Numbered from the stretch's first letter, positions 20,341-30,999 are shown. The stretch: DNA of 64,000 nt from Siphonodentalium dalli (GCA_032622095.1 CP136064.1:108860004-108924003); one strand, 5' to 3'. The notes: a model not told the origin generated them from the sequence alone. Made by a program: numbers and translations.

Positions 20341-21060
20341 TGTGAAATATATATCCACACCCCCCCCCCCCCCAGTTATTGTCCCCCGAAATTTTGCTCT
20401 GCAAATCTGGGTTTGATCCGATGTTCTTTTATGGAGTTATTTCCCTTTTTTCAACTTTTTTTTACTTAGAAAATTTCTCACTTTTTCGGTTTCCGGATGA
20501 TATCTCAAGTTTGGATCCTTTAGTTGCAAATATGTGGATCAGTCATATCAAGATACAGGTTGAGTTTGAATTTGAGTTTGATCCGATTATTTTTCTCAGA
20601 GTTATGGGCTTTTCGACTTAGAAAATTCAATGTTTCTTGTTTTTTCTTTGGTTTCCGGATGATAACTCAAGTTTGGATTGTTTAATTGGAAATTCTGGTA
20701 TTTTTTTGGGGTCGTTCATATCAAAATACAGGTCAAGTTCAAATTTGAGTTTGATCCAATGATTTTTCCCAGAGTTATGGGCCTTTCGACTTTGAAAAAC
20801 ATTTTTTATAATTTTATGTATGAGCTAGGGTACCTTCATGGTGTAATCAACTCCTCCAACAGTTTTGATCGTAGAGTATTGTTACCCACATATTGGAGAT
20901 GTGCAACATGTATATAGATGACGGAATTTTTTTTTTTACAGAGTTATTAACCCTTTTCATCTTAGAAAATTCCCACATTTAAATTTTTTTTTTTAACAAA
21001 GCGGCATCAACTTGCCACGTTTTCGGGGGACACTGTGGTCGGCAGACCTATTATTTTGAT
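20341..21060 (+). repeat. C-tract and three diverged tandem units
   Basis: A run of 15 C at 20359-20373 is followed by units with GGTTTCCGGATGATA.CTCAAG, TTGAGTTTGATCCGA and GAGTTATGGGC (near 20490 and 20650, plus a partial first unit), ending in CGTTTTCGGGGGACACTGTGG. Confidence 0.8.
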
Positions 21061-21136
21061 TTAAAAATTAAATTAATTACATGACAAATTATGGTTTTTA
21101 ATGCCACAGTTCCACCTCTGCCTGATACCACTTCCA

Positions 21137-21162
21137 ACAACAACAACAACAACAACAAAATT
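21137..21162 (+). repeat. (CAA)n microsatellite
   Basis: About eight CAA triplets in a row. Confidence 0.95.
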
Positions 21163-21398
21163 TATAGAATGTGTTTTAAAAAAATAGATGTTTAATAAAA
21201 AAAACCCAAACATATACCACAGCTGAATAGTGTAATGTTCTAAAAATAGACACATTTTTTGGCCCAGATCATGGAAAGAAATTGTGGGGGTATTCATCCC
21301 TAGTCACAGATGCTACTTTTGACTTTTTGTCTCTTTGAACCTGTTATTGTCTTATACCCTTGAATCTGTACAAAACCTTTTGGGAAGACACACTATCT

Positions 21399-21614
21399 TT
21401 AACCCTTCCATGACAGGACCTCCAGAATGTTGTGCCAATGCATTCACATATATCAGTGAATTCATTGGCCTAACAATATTTACCTTGACTTATAAGCCAG
21501 TGCATTCTCTTATATATGTGAGGCTGCCTGTGGGAGACTCACATATATAAGAGAATGCACTGGCACAGGATCTTTAATGCTGCCCTAGGGCAGCTCGCGT
21601 CATGAAAGTGTTAA
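21399..21614 (+). mobile_element. Family B element, internally shortened
   Basis: TTAACCCTTCCATGACAGGA to CGTCATGAAAGTGTTAA. The first hairpin has collapsed (ATTCACATATATCAGTGAAT); the second is intact. Its right end is followed by a tandem array of the same right end. Confidence 0.85.
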
Positions 21615-21840
21615 TGCTGCACCAGCGCAGCTCCCGTCATGAAAGGGTTAATGCTGCACCAGCGCAGCTCCCGTCATGAAAGGGTTAATTAATGCTGCAC
21701 CAGCACTGCTCCCATCATTAAAGAGTTAATGCTGCACCAGCGCAGCTGCCTTCATGAAAGAGTTAATGCTGCATCAGCACAGCTCCCATGATGAAAGAGT
21801 TAATGCTGCACCAGCACAGCTCCCATCATGAAAGGGTTAA
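21611..21840 (+). repeat. TTAA-bounded tandem array of the B right end (37-bp unit, six copies)
   Basis: Units TTAATGCTGCACCAGCGCAG, then CTCCCGTCATGAAAGGG, start at 21611, 21648, 21689, 21726, 21763 and 21800 and end with TTAA at 21837-21840. Each unit is a solo right terminus of family B bounded by TTAA. The third unit is preceded by an extra TTAA. Point differences between units (GCGCAG/GCACAG, CGTCATG/CATCATG) show some age. Confidence 0.95.
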
Positions 21841-22198
21841 AAAAATGTTTAATCAGTAGGCCTACAGAATGTTTTGCACTGTTTAGTACAAGCTTCTTGA
21901 GCCATTAATATTTATATTAAACAAAAACAGGAAGCCCAATAATGCTGGGGAATTCAGGTCAATCTCTAGTGCTCTTATAATCTGCATTGTGATGTCACAC
22001 GTCCCCTGATTGTCACGATTCTCTGTGCAACCTAAAGATTTTCTGTCAGTGTTTGTGTATATCATAGTAAATCATTGATTTATCTGTTCTTTGTCCGGAT
22101 TCTGATTTGTCTGGGGAAAGTTAATTTAGTATCAGGTGAGTTAAATGACACATGCTTCAGACTCCTGGTATTACAGTAGTTGTATTGTTTAACCCTTT

Positions 22199-22451
22199 CA
22201 TGCCGGGAGCTGCGCTGGGGCAGCATTAATGATCCTGTGCCAGTGCATTATCTTATATATGCCAGTCTCCCAGAGGGAGCCTCGCATATATAAGAGAATG
22301 CACTGGCTTACAATATCAAGGTAAATATTGTTAGGCCAATGCATTCTCTTATATATGTGAGGCTCCCTCTGGGAGACTCGCAAATATAAGAGAATGCATT
22401 GGCACAGGGCAATCGAAATATTTCTGGAAGCACCAGTCATGAAAGTGTTGA
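22199..22451 (-). mobile_element. Family B twin-hairpin MITE
   Basis: TTAACCCTTTCATGCCGGGA to CACCAGTCATGAAAGTGTTGA. Both hairpins are preserved, with tips around CTCCCAGAGGGAG and CTCCCTCTGGGAG. Confidence 0.88.
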
Positions 22452-22637
22452 CCCTATTTCTGCTAATAAATCTGTTTACAGCTCAAAATTTCAAATTTCT
22501 CATGGGGGCCATGCAATGAATAAAATATTCAGTTTGATTTTGATCTTTTACTGTTATTCGGATTGAAGTTCAATAGTTTTCTGATTCGTGAGTCATATCA
22601 GTCATGTAACTTTACATTGAAAGTGTATGTTGTGATG

Positions 22638-23130
22638 TGACTTGCATATCGATTGGGGTCATTGGATTTTGACCGGCAGAGTAATTAAAGTGATGTTAAA
22701 CACTCCAGTAGGGTGATCAAATAGAAATGGAGAATAATCTTCCTCAAAGTAGTTATATTTTACAAATATTATATCCAAATTGGCAACACATACTGTCATT
22801 CATATATATTAATGAAATGCAGTGACTCTCGATGGCATAATCATTTTCATAAGTTTATCGATGATTGTTGCGTCCCAAATCTAGAAGTAAATATTTACAT
22901 TTGAGGGTAGTTCAGACGATGTTTTCTTTGGAGTGGTACGGTCGATTTGCTTCAGATTTTTGGCAATGTTAGTAGAATTCTACTGAATACTGCCTGAATA
23001 CTAATTTACCAGTTTCACGTACCCAAACAAGACCATAATATGTCTTTAAACAAAGTATGTGATTTCACACAAACTTTGTTTAATTATTCTGCCGGTCAAA
23101 ACCAATGACCCCAATCGATCTGCAAGTCAT
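22638..23130. mobile_element. Element H: hairpin element with an E element in its loop
   Basis: Left arm TGACTTGCATATCGATTGGG, then GTCATTGG and GACCGGCAGAGTAATTAAA. The right arm is its inverse with few mismatches (CTGCCGGTCAAAACCAATGA, then CCCCAATCGATCTGCAAGTC). The E element at 22685-23049 occupies the TTAA at the loop. Confidence 0.85.
22685..23049 (+). mobile_element. Family E element nested in H
   Basis: 365 bp from TTAAAGTGATGTTAAACACT to CATAATATGTCTTTAA. No open frame. Confidence 0.88.
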
Positions 23131-23199
23131 TTCTTATAGTCATATACCAGTATATTTTAATAGAACATTAATAATTTGAACAACTTTTCAAAACTTTCA

Positions 23200-23640
23200 C
23201 AACAATTGTAAGTAACATATATTGCTCAAATCGCAAAACATTTTCCCAATAACAACACGCAGCGAGCGTGTGGACACAATCGGCTTGAAGGTTCATCACT
23301 TTTCGTAAGTGGACACCATGCAGTGAGCACGTGCACACGGTCAGCTTGAAATGACATATGTGTTTTTATGAAGTGGCCACTTCAGTTATTGCCTGATGAA
23401 CGTTGTAAACATTTGTGTAACCATATCGTGATTCTTACTGTACTGATTCTTGCGGAAGCTATTGTGCAAATGCAAAGGGTGTGTGATTATACTGGATTGA
23501 CTGAATCCATTCATTTGTCCATTTATCCATCCTTCAATTTATCTGTCTCTGTTTAGCCATCCATCTGTTTATCCATCCCGGACCGTCCATCCGTTTGTCC
23601 ATCCGTTTGTCCATCCGTCCGGACATATATATCTCAGCCT
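23200..23640. repeat. Non-coding; diverged repeat ending in a CCAT/CCGT run
   Basis: Contains a phrase repeated about 60 bases apart (ACACGCAGCGAGCGTGTGGA, then CACCATGCAGTGAGCACGTG) and a tetranucleotide-like CCATCCGTTTGTCCATCCG run at 23575-23615. No gene. Confidence 0.6.
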
Positions 23641-23764
23641 TGTTTTTGTCAAAATCACTGCAAAACAGTATATCTCAATAGGAAGAGTTCTGAATAATTA
23701 CATTTGTTATGAAATGTTAATTGATTGGGTTATATAATAATCACGAGAAGCAAAATGCCATACT

Positions 23765-24083
23765 TTAAACCTTTCTATACTAAATACTCATTGTTGAGTA
23801 GTTATCCCTCAGGAAATTTTCAGATAATAATTAAGTTCAACAAAGGACCATAGGTCAGGGTTAAACTTATTATCTGAACATTTTCCACCAAAGAATGTGA
23901 ATCCTTCTGTACTTTTAATATTATTATTTTATTGTATGTCTGTTTTTTATGCTAATTTTATTTTATCATATGTCTGTTGTCTGCTAATTTTTTTCTGGAT
24001 ATCCCTCCAAATGAATGATAGACTATTCCAATGTATACTTTTATAACTGATTGGGAGAATCAATTCAGTATAGAAAGGGTAAA
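23765..24083 (+). mobile_element. Family A MITE, 319 bp copy
   Basis: TTAAACCTTTCTATACTAAA to CAGTATAGAAAGGGTAAAA. The central hairpin has its tip preserved: GACC-ATA-GGTC at 23846-23856. Confidence 0.88.
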
Positions 24084-24197
24084 ATAATTATTGTAAATGA
24101 ATAACTGCCATAAAAAGTACATGATCTGAACTAGTGAAAGGCTCGAAGAAGTATTTAATAGAGACCAACAGTGCTTCAAGAATGTTATAAGAAAGCA

Positions 24198-24843
24198 GGC
24201 CTGAAAATGGTGCTGGATATTTGCAGAATGAGGTTCCCAGAAGGTGAATTTATTGACTCTACCCTTCACAGTGGGCTAGCATCGCTAAATTTACACAGGG
24301 GACCTCATTGTGCTTAGGCCTTATCTTCTCTGGAAAGTATCTTTATTGTCAAATTAACAAGTATTTTTTAGTTTCTTTATAAACTTCTTTAGAAAGGTTC
24401 CCTATGTCCCAAAATTGGCAGAATACACAATGCATAATCGAGGTGCCTAATGGGTGCATATCACCATCTTCACCATCTGGGAACTTAAACCTGTGTCTAG
24501 GTCTCACATAGCAGATGCGGCCATGCGGAATGAGGTCACTAGAGGATGAATTTGATGATGCTAGCCCACTGAGTGGGGTACCGTCACTAAATTCACCCTC
24601 TGGGGACCTTATTCTGTCTAGCACCATATTTTGAGGCCTGTAATTGAGTGCCAGCCACTGTAAATGATAGGAAATGGGTTTCAACTGTTTGTATTACTTT
24701 TCTTGTTCAAAGAGTAGCAGAGAACGGCCTGTCATTAATGGTTTACCTCCTACTCCAAAAGTCCATGTCCACTGTGCGGGGTAGCGTCACTAAATTCACT
24801 CTCTAGGGACCTCATATGTCTGACACAAATATTTTCAGGGCTA
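24198..24843. mobile_element. Family D element, long and diverged
   Basis: Left AGGCCTGAAAATGGTGCTGG, with GCAGAATGAGGTTCCCAG; right GACACAAATATTTTCAGGGC. Hairpins of the GAATGAGG/CCTCATT type lie at 24226-24310 and 24528-24612, with a third partial arm at about 24770-24810. Tip at 24568-24580: CCCAC-TGA-GTGGG. Confidence 0.75.
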
Positions 24844-25421
24844 TACACCCGGGCCCCACCTTAAGGACTTCAGAACTCCATTTTATTTTATGTTTCTTGT
24901 GACCTCCACATATTAGGTGCTTTGGCTTCTGTTATATGTGCACTCATGAGCTTTGTTTACCAAATTGATGCGGATGCATACAGGCACATCTGTTCAACAT
25001 TACTGAGTCAGAAAAGAATGGTACAAGCATTCTCAGCAAATATCATTAACAAGCACAGAGGCTAAACAACTGAAAAGAAGGCTTAATTTTTATGTTTTGT
25101 TTTCCATTTTTTGTGACTATTACACATCACAGGGATGTTGTCTCATTTGTCAGAGCATATTATACCCCCATGATGGAAGGAAATAGTGGGCATACTGGAT
25201 TACATGCATCTGATTTTCCATCCATCCATGCATCCGTTGGAGCAGATATCTTAACCAAAGTTTGTTAGATCTCAATGAAATTTGGTATGGATGTTCACCA
25301 CTATGAATAACATGACGAAGAAGTGCTGATGAATGCAAAATATTCCTGAATATATTTTTATCAGATCATTTGGATTCAATGGGACCACACAAAAAAATGG
25401 GCATATGTCTTCCTGGACTTC
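24844..25421. repeat. Non-coding, with one unit of the intron-5 type repeat
   Basis: 25150-25345 matches the repeat at 7020-7660 (GAGCAGATATCTTAACCAAA, GATCTCAATGAAATTTGGTA). The rest has no recognised feature. Confidence 0.6.
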
Positions 25422-25588
25422 AAGGTACTCAATCCGATCAGATGCTCCTAAATTTCTATTTCTTTGGCTTCGGGGGTAAAAAATATTTGATTTGAGTCGA
25501 GGAACTTACCCATCAAAGCTCAGAGTGATCAGCCCGAAGCCAAAGAAATAGTAATTTAGGAGCGTCTGATCGAACTGAGTACCTTTAA
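25422..25588. mobile_element. Family F palindrome
   Basis: AAGGTACTCAATCCGATCAG on the left and the inverse at right ending GAGTACCTTTAA. Arms share CTATTTCTTTGGCTTCGGG. It abuts the B element that starts at 25589. Confidence 0.85.
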
Positions 25589-25848
25589 TTAACCTTTTCG
25601 TGACAGGTACTGTGCTGGTGCAATATAATAGATTCTGTGCCAGTGCATTGTATTATATGTGAGTCTCCCATAGGGAGCCTCGCATATATAAGAGAATGCA
25701 CTGGCTTACAAGGTCAAGGTAAATAGTGTTAGGCCAATGTATTCTCTAATATATGCGAGGCTCCCTATGGGAGAATCACATATACAAGAGAATGCATTGG
25801 CACAGGGTTTTCGCAAATTTCAGAAAGCTCCAGTCATGGAAGGGTTAA
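25589..25848 (-). mobile_element. Family B twin-hairpin MITE
   Basis: TTAACCTTTTCGTGACAGGT to CCAGTCATGGAAGGGTTAA, 260 bp. Both hairpins present. Confidence 0.88.
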
Positions 25849-25911
25849 AGCCGAATAATCTCACTCATTCACAATACTTCAGGCTCCTTTACTGGCCCCT
25901 TTACAGTAATG

Positions 25912-26116
25912 ACCTAAGTAATTTACTCCTTAACCACAGCAGAATTATGGGTAACTGTTCAGGATTTAGTCGGAAATATGGCTTGTTGCTATTCATCGGA
26001 AAGCTCTCACAGAGCTTTCCGATGAATGGCAACAAGCCATATTTCCGACTAAATCCTGAAATGTTACCCATAATTCTGCTGTGGTTAAGGAGTCGATTAC
26101 TTAGGGCATTACTGTA
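25912..26116. mobile_element. Family C palindrome
   Basis: TACAGTAATGACCTAAGTAA to ATTACTGTA. Nearly perfect inverted arms meet at GCTCTCACAGAGC. The two small open frames on either strand are palindrome artefacts. Confidence 0.92.
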
Positions 26117-26213
26117 CTCATAGACAGAATGTCCCACACATTATTTATTCAGCCACTAAGTCCAATAATATTTTAACAATGAATGACCTCACTGACTTCT
26201 GTCCACAGCATGA

Positions 26214-26445
26214 TTAACACTTTATTTGCTGGATGGATTCTCACACTCAATTAAAAAACAGTACATTGGGATGGTCTATTAATCACATGGGGGATGTTCA
26301 GGAAATATTAGCAGAGGACAGAGAGACGAACAGATAATGCAAGTCTGAACGATTCCTTGGTAGGAATGTTCAGATAATAATTCAACAAACTAAAATTTGT
26401 AGAACATATCATCTGTCAATAAGTATTCAGTAAAGAAATAATTAA
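26214..26445 (-). mobile_element. Family A MITE sharing a TTAA with the next B
   Basis: TTAACACTTTATTTGCTGGA to CAGTAAAGAAATAATTAA. Reversed orientation (AATGGTCTATTAAT block on the left). Confidence 0.8.
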
Positions 26446-26715
26446 CCTTTCCAGGACTGAAGCTTCCTGAAATTTTGCAAAAAAACCTGTGCCAAAGCAT
26501 TGTCTTATTTTTGCGAGTCTCCCACAAGGAGCCTCGCATATATAGGAGAATTCATTGGCCTAACGATATTTATCTTGACCTTGTATTGGCATGTAAGCCA
26601 GTGCATTCTCTTATATATGCGAGGCTCCCTATGGGAGACTCGCATATATAAGAGAATGCACTGGCACATGATCTTTAATGCTGCACCAGCACATCTCCCG
26701 TTATGAAAGGGTTAA
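26442..26715 (+). mobile_element. Family B twin-hairpin MITE (reference copy)
   Basis: TTAACCTTTCCAGGACTGAA to GTTATGAAAGGGTTAA. The second hairpin (26601-26660) is intact with tip CTCCC-TAT-GGGAG at 26625-26637; the first (26493-26560) has minor changes. The spacer CTAACGATATTTATCTTGAC is shared with the other copies. Its left TTAA is the right TTAA of the preceding A. Confidence 0.92.
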
Positions 26716-27238
26716 CCAGCCCTGTGTCCAATGATATTTTTTTGATGGATGACCTCAATGACTTCAGCCCCTACAGTATGATTAATCTGTTTGTTGGTAG
26801 TGTAAGGTCATGCCTCATAATGGATTTTATAATTAGGGAATTTGCTAGACATTTAGCCTTCAGAAATAGAAGGATATGCCTGTTTAACTAATGACCTTAA
26901 TTCTTTAATTGTTCTATGATTATTCTCCTAATAGATTTGCATCTAATATTTGTTCAGATGATAGATTGAAATGATAATTGTGTGTGTCAGTTCAGGACAA
27001 AGCTGTTAAAATCAGAATAATTTTTATGGATGGGGAACTATGAGGTATATTTGCATTTGCGTTTTTTGGAATTTTGATAGATGTCTCACTGGTATATGGA
27101 AAATTAACATTTTACAGCTTTTCAAGAAAATCCACATTTGCCAAGTCATTTTTCAGCCATCACAAGGGATATGTGGTGAATAGTCATTGAAAGGAACATT
27201 TTCATTACTGAAATCGGATTCTTAACAAATTCTTGAGT
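26716..27238. other. Non-coding, no recognised feature
   Basis: AT-rich sequence between elements. The open frame at 26703-26891 starts inside the B end and has no coding character. Confidence 0.5.
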
Positions 27239-27850
27239 TTAAAGTGATGTGAAACACTCCGGTAGGATGATATAATAGAAATGGAACATAATCTTGTACA
27301 AAGTAGTTATTTTTACAAATATTAATCCAAATTGACAACAGACACACTTTAAACATATTTTATTGTGAATTATTCATTTACAAAGGGAATGGGGTAAGTA
27401 ACAGAAACTTACAGGAGACCCTAGCTCTCCCGATACAAGGTTGAATTACAGTATTTGTTTACAAGATGACAGAGTATTTACAATTGTGGTGTAACACATA
27501 ACTGAAAATAAAGAAGATAGAAGTTATAATGGTAAGAGTGTGGAATGAGTGGTTTACTGTTGTTGTGTGTTAATTGACAACACACACACCAATGTTATTC
27601 TGATATAACTAAATGAAATGACTCTTGATGTCAAAATTGTTTGTGTTAGTTTATCAGCGATAGTTGTGTCCCGAATTGAGATGTAAATATTTACAATTGA
27701 GCATAGTTCAGAAATATTTTCTATGGAGTGGTATGGTCGATTTCTTTGAAATTTGTAGAATGATATATTCCCCAGGTTAGCATAGCACCCGAGTACTAAC
27801 TTATCAGTTTCATGTACCAGAACAAGCCCATAATATGTATTTAAAAATCC
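27239..27850 (+). mobile_element. Family E element with an internal insertion
   Basis: TTAAAGTGATGTGAAACACT to CATAATATGTATTTAA. The E sequence is split at ATTGACAACA by about 225 bp (27348-27572). Confidence 0.85.
27348..27572 (-). mobile_element. Insertion in E with 17-bp flanking repeat, probably a retroposed 3' end
   Basis: Flanked by ATTGACAACAGACACAC (27331-27347) and ATTGACAACACACACAC (27573-27589). Read on the minus strand it ends CACAATAAAATATGTTTAAA, which holds a polyadenylation signal. This suggests a LINE or SINE 3' end. A single copy, so the family is unknown. Confidence 0.6.
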
Positions 27851-28023
27851 AGAAAAATGATATGGAAAGATATTTATTTCTTTCACTTTGTGCTTCTCTC
27901 AACGTTTTCTGAATTATCGAAGGAGTATCATAAAATCTTATATCCCAAAACAATGAGTTGAAGATCTTTTATATCACCTTAAAAAAAACTAATGCTTTAT
28001 GCCTTTTTGACAAATAAAAATCT

Positions 28024-28365
28024 TTAACCCTTTGGAGAGTATCTGTAACGGCATATACATGACGTCATGAGTAAATTTAACGTCAACGTCATAGCAATAA
28101 TTATTAACAAGTTCGGTCAAAAGGGCCCAATAATTTGTTTTAATTTATGTGCATTTTGTTTTTACGTGTGTTATCATAATCGATTGCACTTATACATTTG
28201 GGACAATATATTAATAAAAATAACTCCTATACAAATCATTTATAAATCAGATGATTTATTGAAGATATGTCTACATAAAATAACACTTCATGAAACGACA
28301 TATATGTCGTTCTACTCCTCAACCGATAGACGACATATATGTCGTTCTACTCGCCAAAGGGTTAA
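28024..28365. mobile_element. Element I: TTAA-bounded MITE
   Basis: TTAACCCTTTGGAGAGTATC to CTCGCCAAAGGGTTAA, 342 bp. The right part holds a tandem pair of GACATATATGTCGTTCTACT (28292 and 28332), each with a small palindrome. One copy in the window. Confidence 0.8.
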
Positions 28366-28806
28366 AAGAAGCTGAAAAATGCATGTAAAATGCATACATG
28401 CACGGCATTGGCTGAATTGTTTTCACAACAGTATACGACAGTATTGCACGCTCCAACTGGCGATAAAAAAAATAGACCCCCAATTTGCCTCTTTGTTTTT
28501 GTGCCTAATTTCATTAGTGCAATGAAGTTGGACAAGAATTTAACTTTAATGAACAAAGCAATGATTTTGCAATGTCTGGTGTTGGTCTCATGCATGGCTT
28601 TTTGAAATACATGTAGTATTAATCCGTGCAGTAATTATTTTGGCGCGGTGCCAAGTATCCCGCGATGCATGCACCTATTCATCACTATACAATATAAAAT
28701 ATAAGATATAAGGAAATATGTAATGGATTTTTTAATGTTATGATAGGGGTTTCATGTGGTATAATAATATCTTCCAAACATGAAGTTGCAATCACTATCT
28801 TGGTAT
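28366..28806. other. Non-coding, no recognised feature
   Basis: Open frames on both strands at 28362-28605 overlap and have no family signature. Nothing else seen. Confidence 0.5.
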
Positions 28807-29108
28807 TTAAAGTGATGTGAAACACTCCAGTAGTGTGATCAAATAGAAATGGAGAATAATCTTGCTAAAAGTAGTTATTTTATTCAAATATTATATCAAA
28901 ATTGACATGACACACAATCATTCTTATCTATTAGCGATTTCGATGGTGAAATCATTTTTTGTTAGTTTATCGCCAGTAGTTAGTCCCGAATCGAGAGGTA
29001 AATATTTGCAATTGAGCATAGTTCAGACGATGGTTTCTATGGAGTGTTACGGTCGATTTGCTTGAGATTTTCTGTGTAGTTAGTAGAATGCTACATTCCA
29101 CCAGTTGC
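28807..29108 (+). mobile_element. Family E element, 3'-truncated
   Basis: TTAAAGTGATGTGAAACACT through CTACATTCCACCAGTTG, where it is cut by the GC-rich element that follows. Confidence 0.85.
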
Positions 29109-29250
29109 AGAGGCGTAGGAAGGTTATAAGTATTCCTACGGCCCATAGGTATAATTCCATAGCCGCGCTTGCGCGGCTCCGAGGCGCGTGGAGCGCCAAG
29201 AAGTGGGGATGGTATGGAAAGGGGGTGTCCCCCCTTCCAAATTTGGGAAA
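29106..29250. mobile_element. GC-rich repeat fragment
   Basis: GCAGAGGCGTAGGAAGG, GCCGCGCTTGCGCGGCTCCG and GGGGGTGTCCCCCCTTCC are unlike their surroundings. I recall similar fragments from transposon ends in other invertebrates, but cannot place the family. Confidence 0.5.
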
Positions 29251-29293
29251 AATTTTAATATTCAATATTCAATATTCAAAACTTCAGAAATCG

Positions 29294-29362
29294 ATATCTG
29301 ATCACTCTGAGCTTTGATGGGTAGATTCCTCGACTCGAATCAAATATTTTTTAAATATTTGA
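29294..29362. mobile_element. Family F fragment
   Basis: GATCACTCTGAGCTTTGATG and TTCCTCGACTCGAATCAAAT match the inner right arm of F at 35310. Confidence 0.75.
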
Positions 29363-29418
29363 ATAGCCTAATAGATTCTACACATTCACACAGATTTTCA
29401 CCGAAAACTTGAGCACTG

Positions 29419-29608
29419 TTAACCCTTCCATGACATGAGGATCCTGAAATTTTGCAAAAACCCTGTGCCAATGCATTCTCTTGTATATAAGAGAATACAT
29501 TGGCCTAACAATATTTACCTTGACCTTGTAAGCCAGTGCATTCTCTTGTACATGTGACACATGGTCTTTAATGCTGCACCAGCCCAGCTCCTGTCATGAA
29601 AGGGTTAA
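29419..29608 (+). mobile_element. Family B element with both hairpin tips deleted
   Basis: TTAACCCTTCCATGACATGA to CCTGTCATGAAAGGGTTAA, 190 bp. The first hairpin is reduced to CATTCTCTTGTATATAAGAG and the second to one arm. Confidence 0.88.
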
Positions 29609-30865
29609 TTGGTTATATTTAATTCAATTATTTGACCATATAATTTAGGCACACCACACCTGCCATAAGCATCGGAAATCATTCTTTAGTATATGTTCCA
29701 GTGATAATAGACATACAGCCAAACTATAAGATTTGCTTTCAATTATTGATCCATTTCACACAAAAAAGACAAGCTAATAAATTTCTCTCAGCCCTAGGAC
29801 AGTGAATTACTTTATAATTAGTGGCGTTTTGATCCAATCTCCAGGCAGCTGCTGTGTTAAACAATTGATATTTTACAGTTCAATATCTGAGAATACTGAG
29901 ATATCTCTCTCAAAATCAATGTCTGCTGCTGTCAAAGCTGAGTGTAAATATTCCCTGTCTTATTGAAAGTCATCAGCAACAACAGAGAGGAGGCTGGAAT
30001 ATTGACAAATTCATCCCCCCAACTCCCCCTCTGAATATAATGAGACATTCCAGGCTAGCATGCCTTCCAATGCATGTGCTATTGATCGGCCAGCAGTAGT
30101 TTCCATTCTTCTTTGGAGGAGTTTTCTGCCTGAAATTGGATTAGCTCCACAGGAATAATGGAGTAGTTCGATTGTTTTGTTCCTTCTTGGAGGTAATTTG
30201 TTTTCTGGTTTCCTGCAGAAATTTGTGATTTTTTTTGTTTTTTCGGCAAAATTTATTTGTCATTTCGATAATATATTCCTGGAATTGTATTGCCATTGTG
30301 GTTTATTCATAAGGAGCCGGCATCGGAATTATCCATATTTCCCAAGGAACAAGGTTACTTTCCTATTAGCAAATTAAGATAGAATCTATTAACTAATGAA
30401 CGCTGTCTCCGGCATCATCTGGTTATGTTTGTATTACATGCGTTTCACCCCACTGATTTAGGATTTGATATGTCTGAGTTTTTTTATGTAGATTTTGATA
30501 TTTTAACCCCATGCCAACATTGTTAGTTGTATCTTATTCTGTCACTACTATACAGTATATTAGTAAGGCTTAATTGTTACTAAAATGTCATCATGGTCTG
30601 ATTATTGGAACTGGGCAAAATGTCACTTCACTGAAAATGTCAGTCAGCCACTCAGCCCTCATAATTGGCTACGGCAATCGGCAATGCCGAAGCCATTTGC
30701 TGAAGCAAACTGGGCCACGATAAAGGGTTGCCGTAGCAGATTGCCGAAGCCAAACAATATGAATTAAAAGGGCTGGCCACTTCACTCAAGCCATTTTTCC
30801 CCTTGGGAGTTGTGTCTTTTCTCTCACTGATATACGGTATATTTATTATTAGTACGGCCTTATAC
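29609..30865. other. Long non-coding stretch
   Basis: No exon or element recognised in most of it. At 30640-30745, GGCTACGGCAATCGGCAATG and GGGTTGCCGTAGCAGATTGC form an imperfect inverted pair. Confidence 0.5.
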
Positions 30866-30999
30866 TACAGTAAATGCCATAAATAACCGACTCCTTAACC
30901 ACAGCAGAATTATGGGTATTTTTTCAGGATTTAGTCGGAAATATGGCTTGTTGCCATTCATCGGAAAGCTCTCAGTCGATTATTTAGGGCATTACTGTA
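30866..30999. mobile_element. Family C element, one arm mostly lost
   Basis: TACAGTAAATGCCATAAATA through TTCATCGGAAAGCTCTCAG, then only the terminal TCGATTATTTAGGGCATTAC. Confidence 0.85.

Noticed and set aside
21611-21840. CRISPR-like array
   Set aside because: Units are contiguous without spacers, and each is a transposon end bounded by TTAA in a eukaryotic context.
25737-26137. Similar open frames MGNFSGFSRKYGLLPFIGKL recurring across the window on both strands
   Set aside because: They are translations of the family C palindrome and appear wherever a copy lies; not a protein family.
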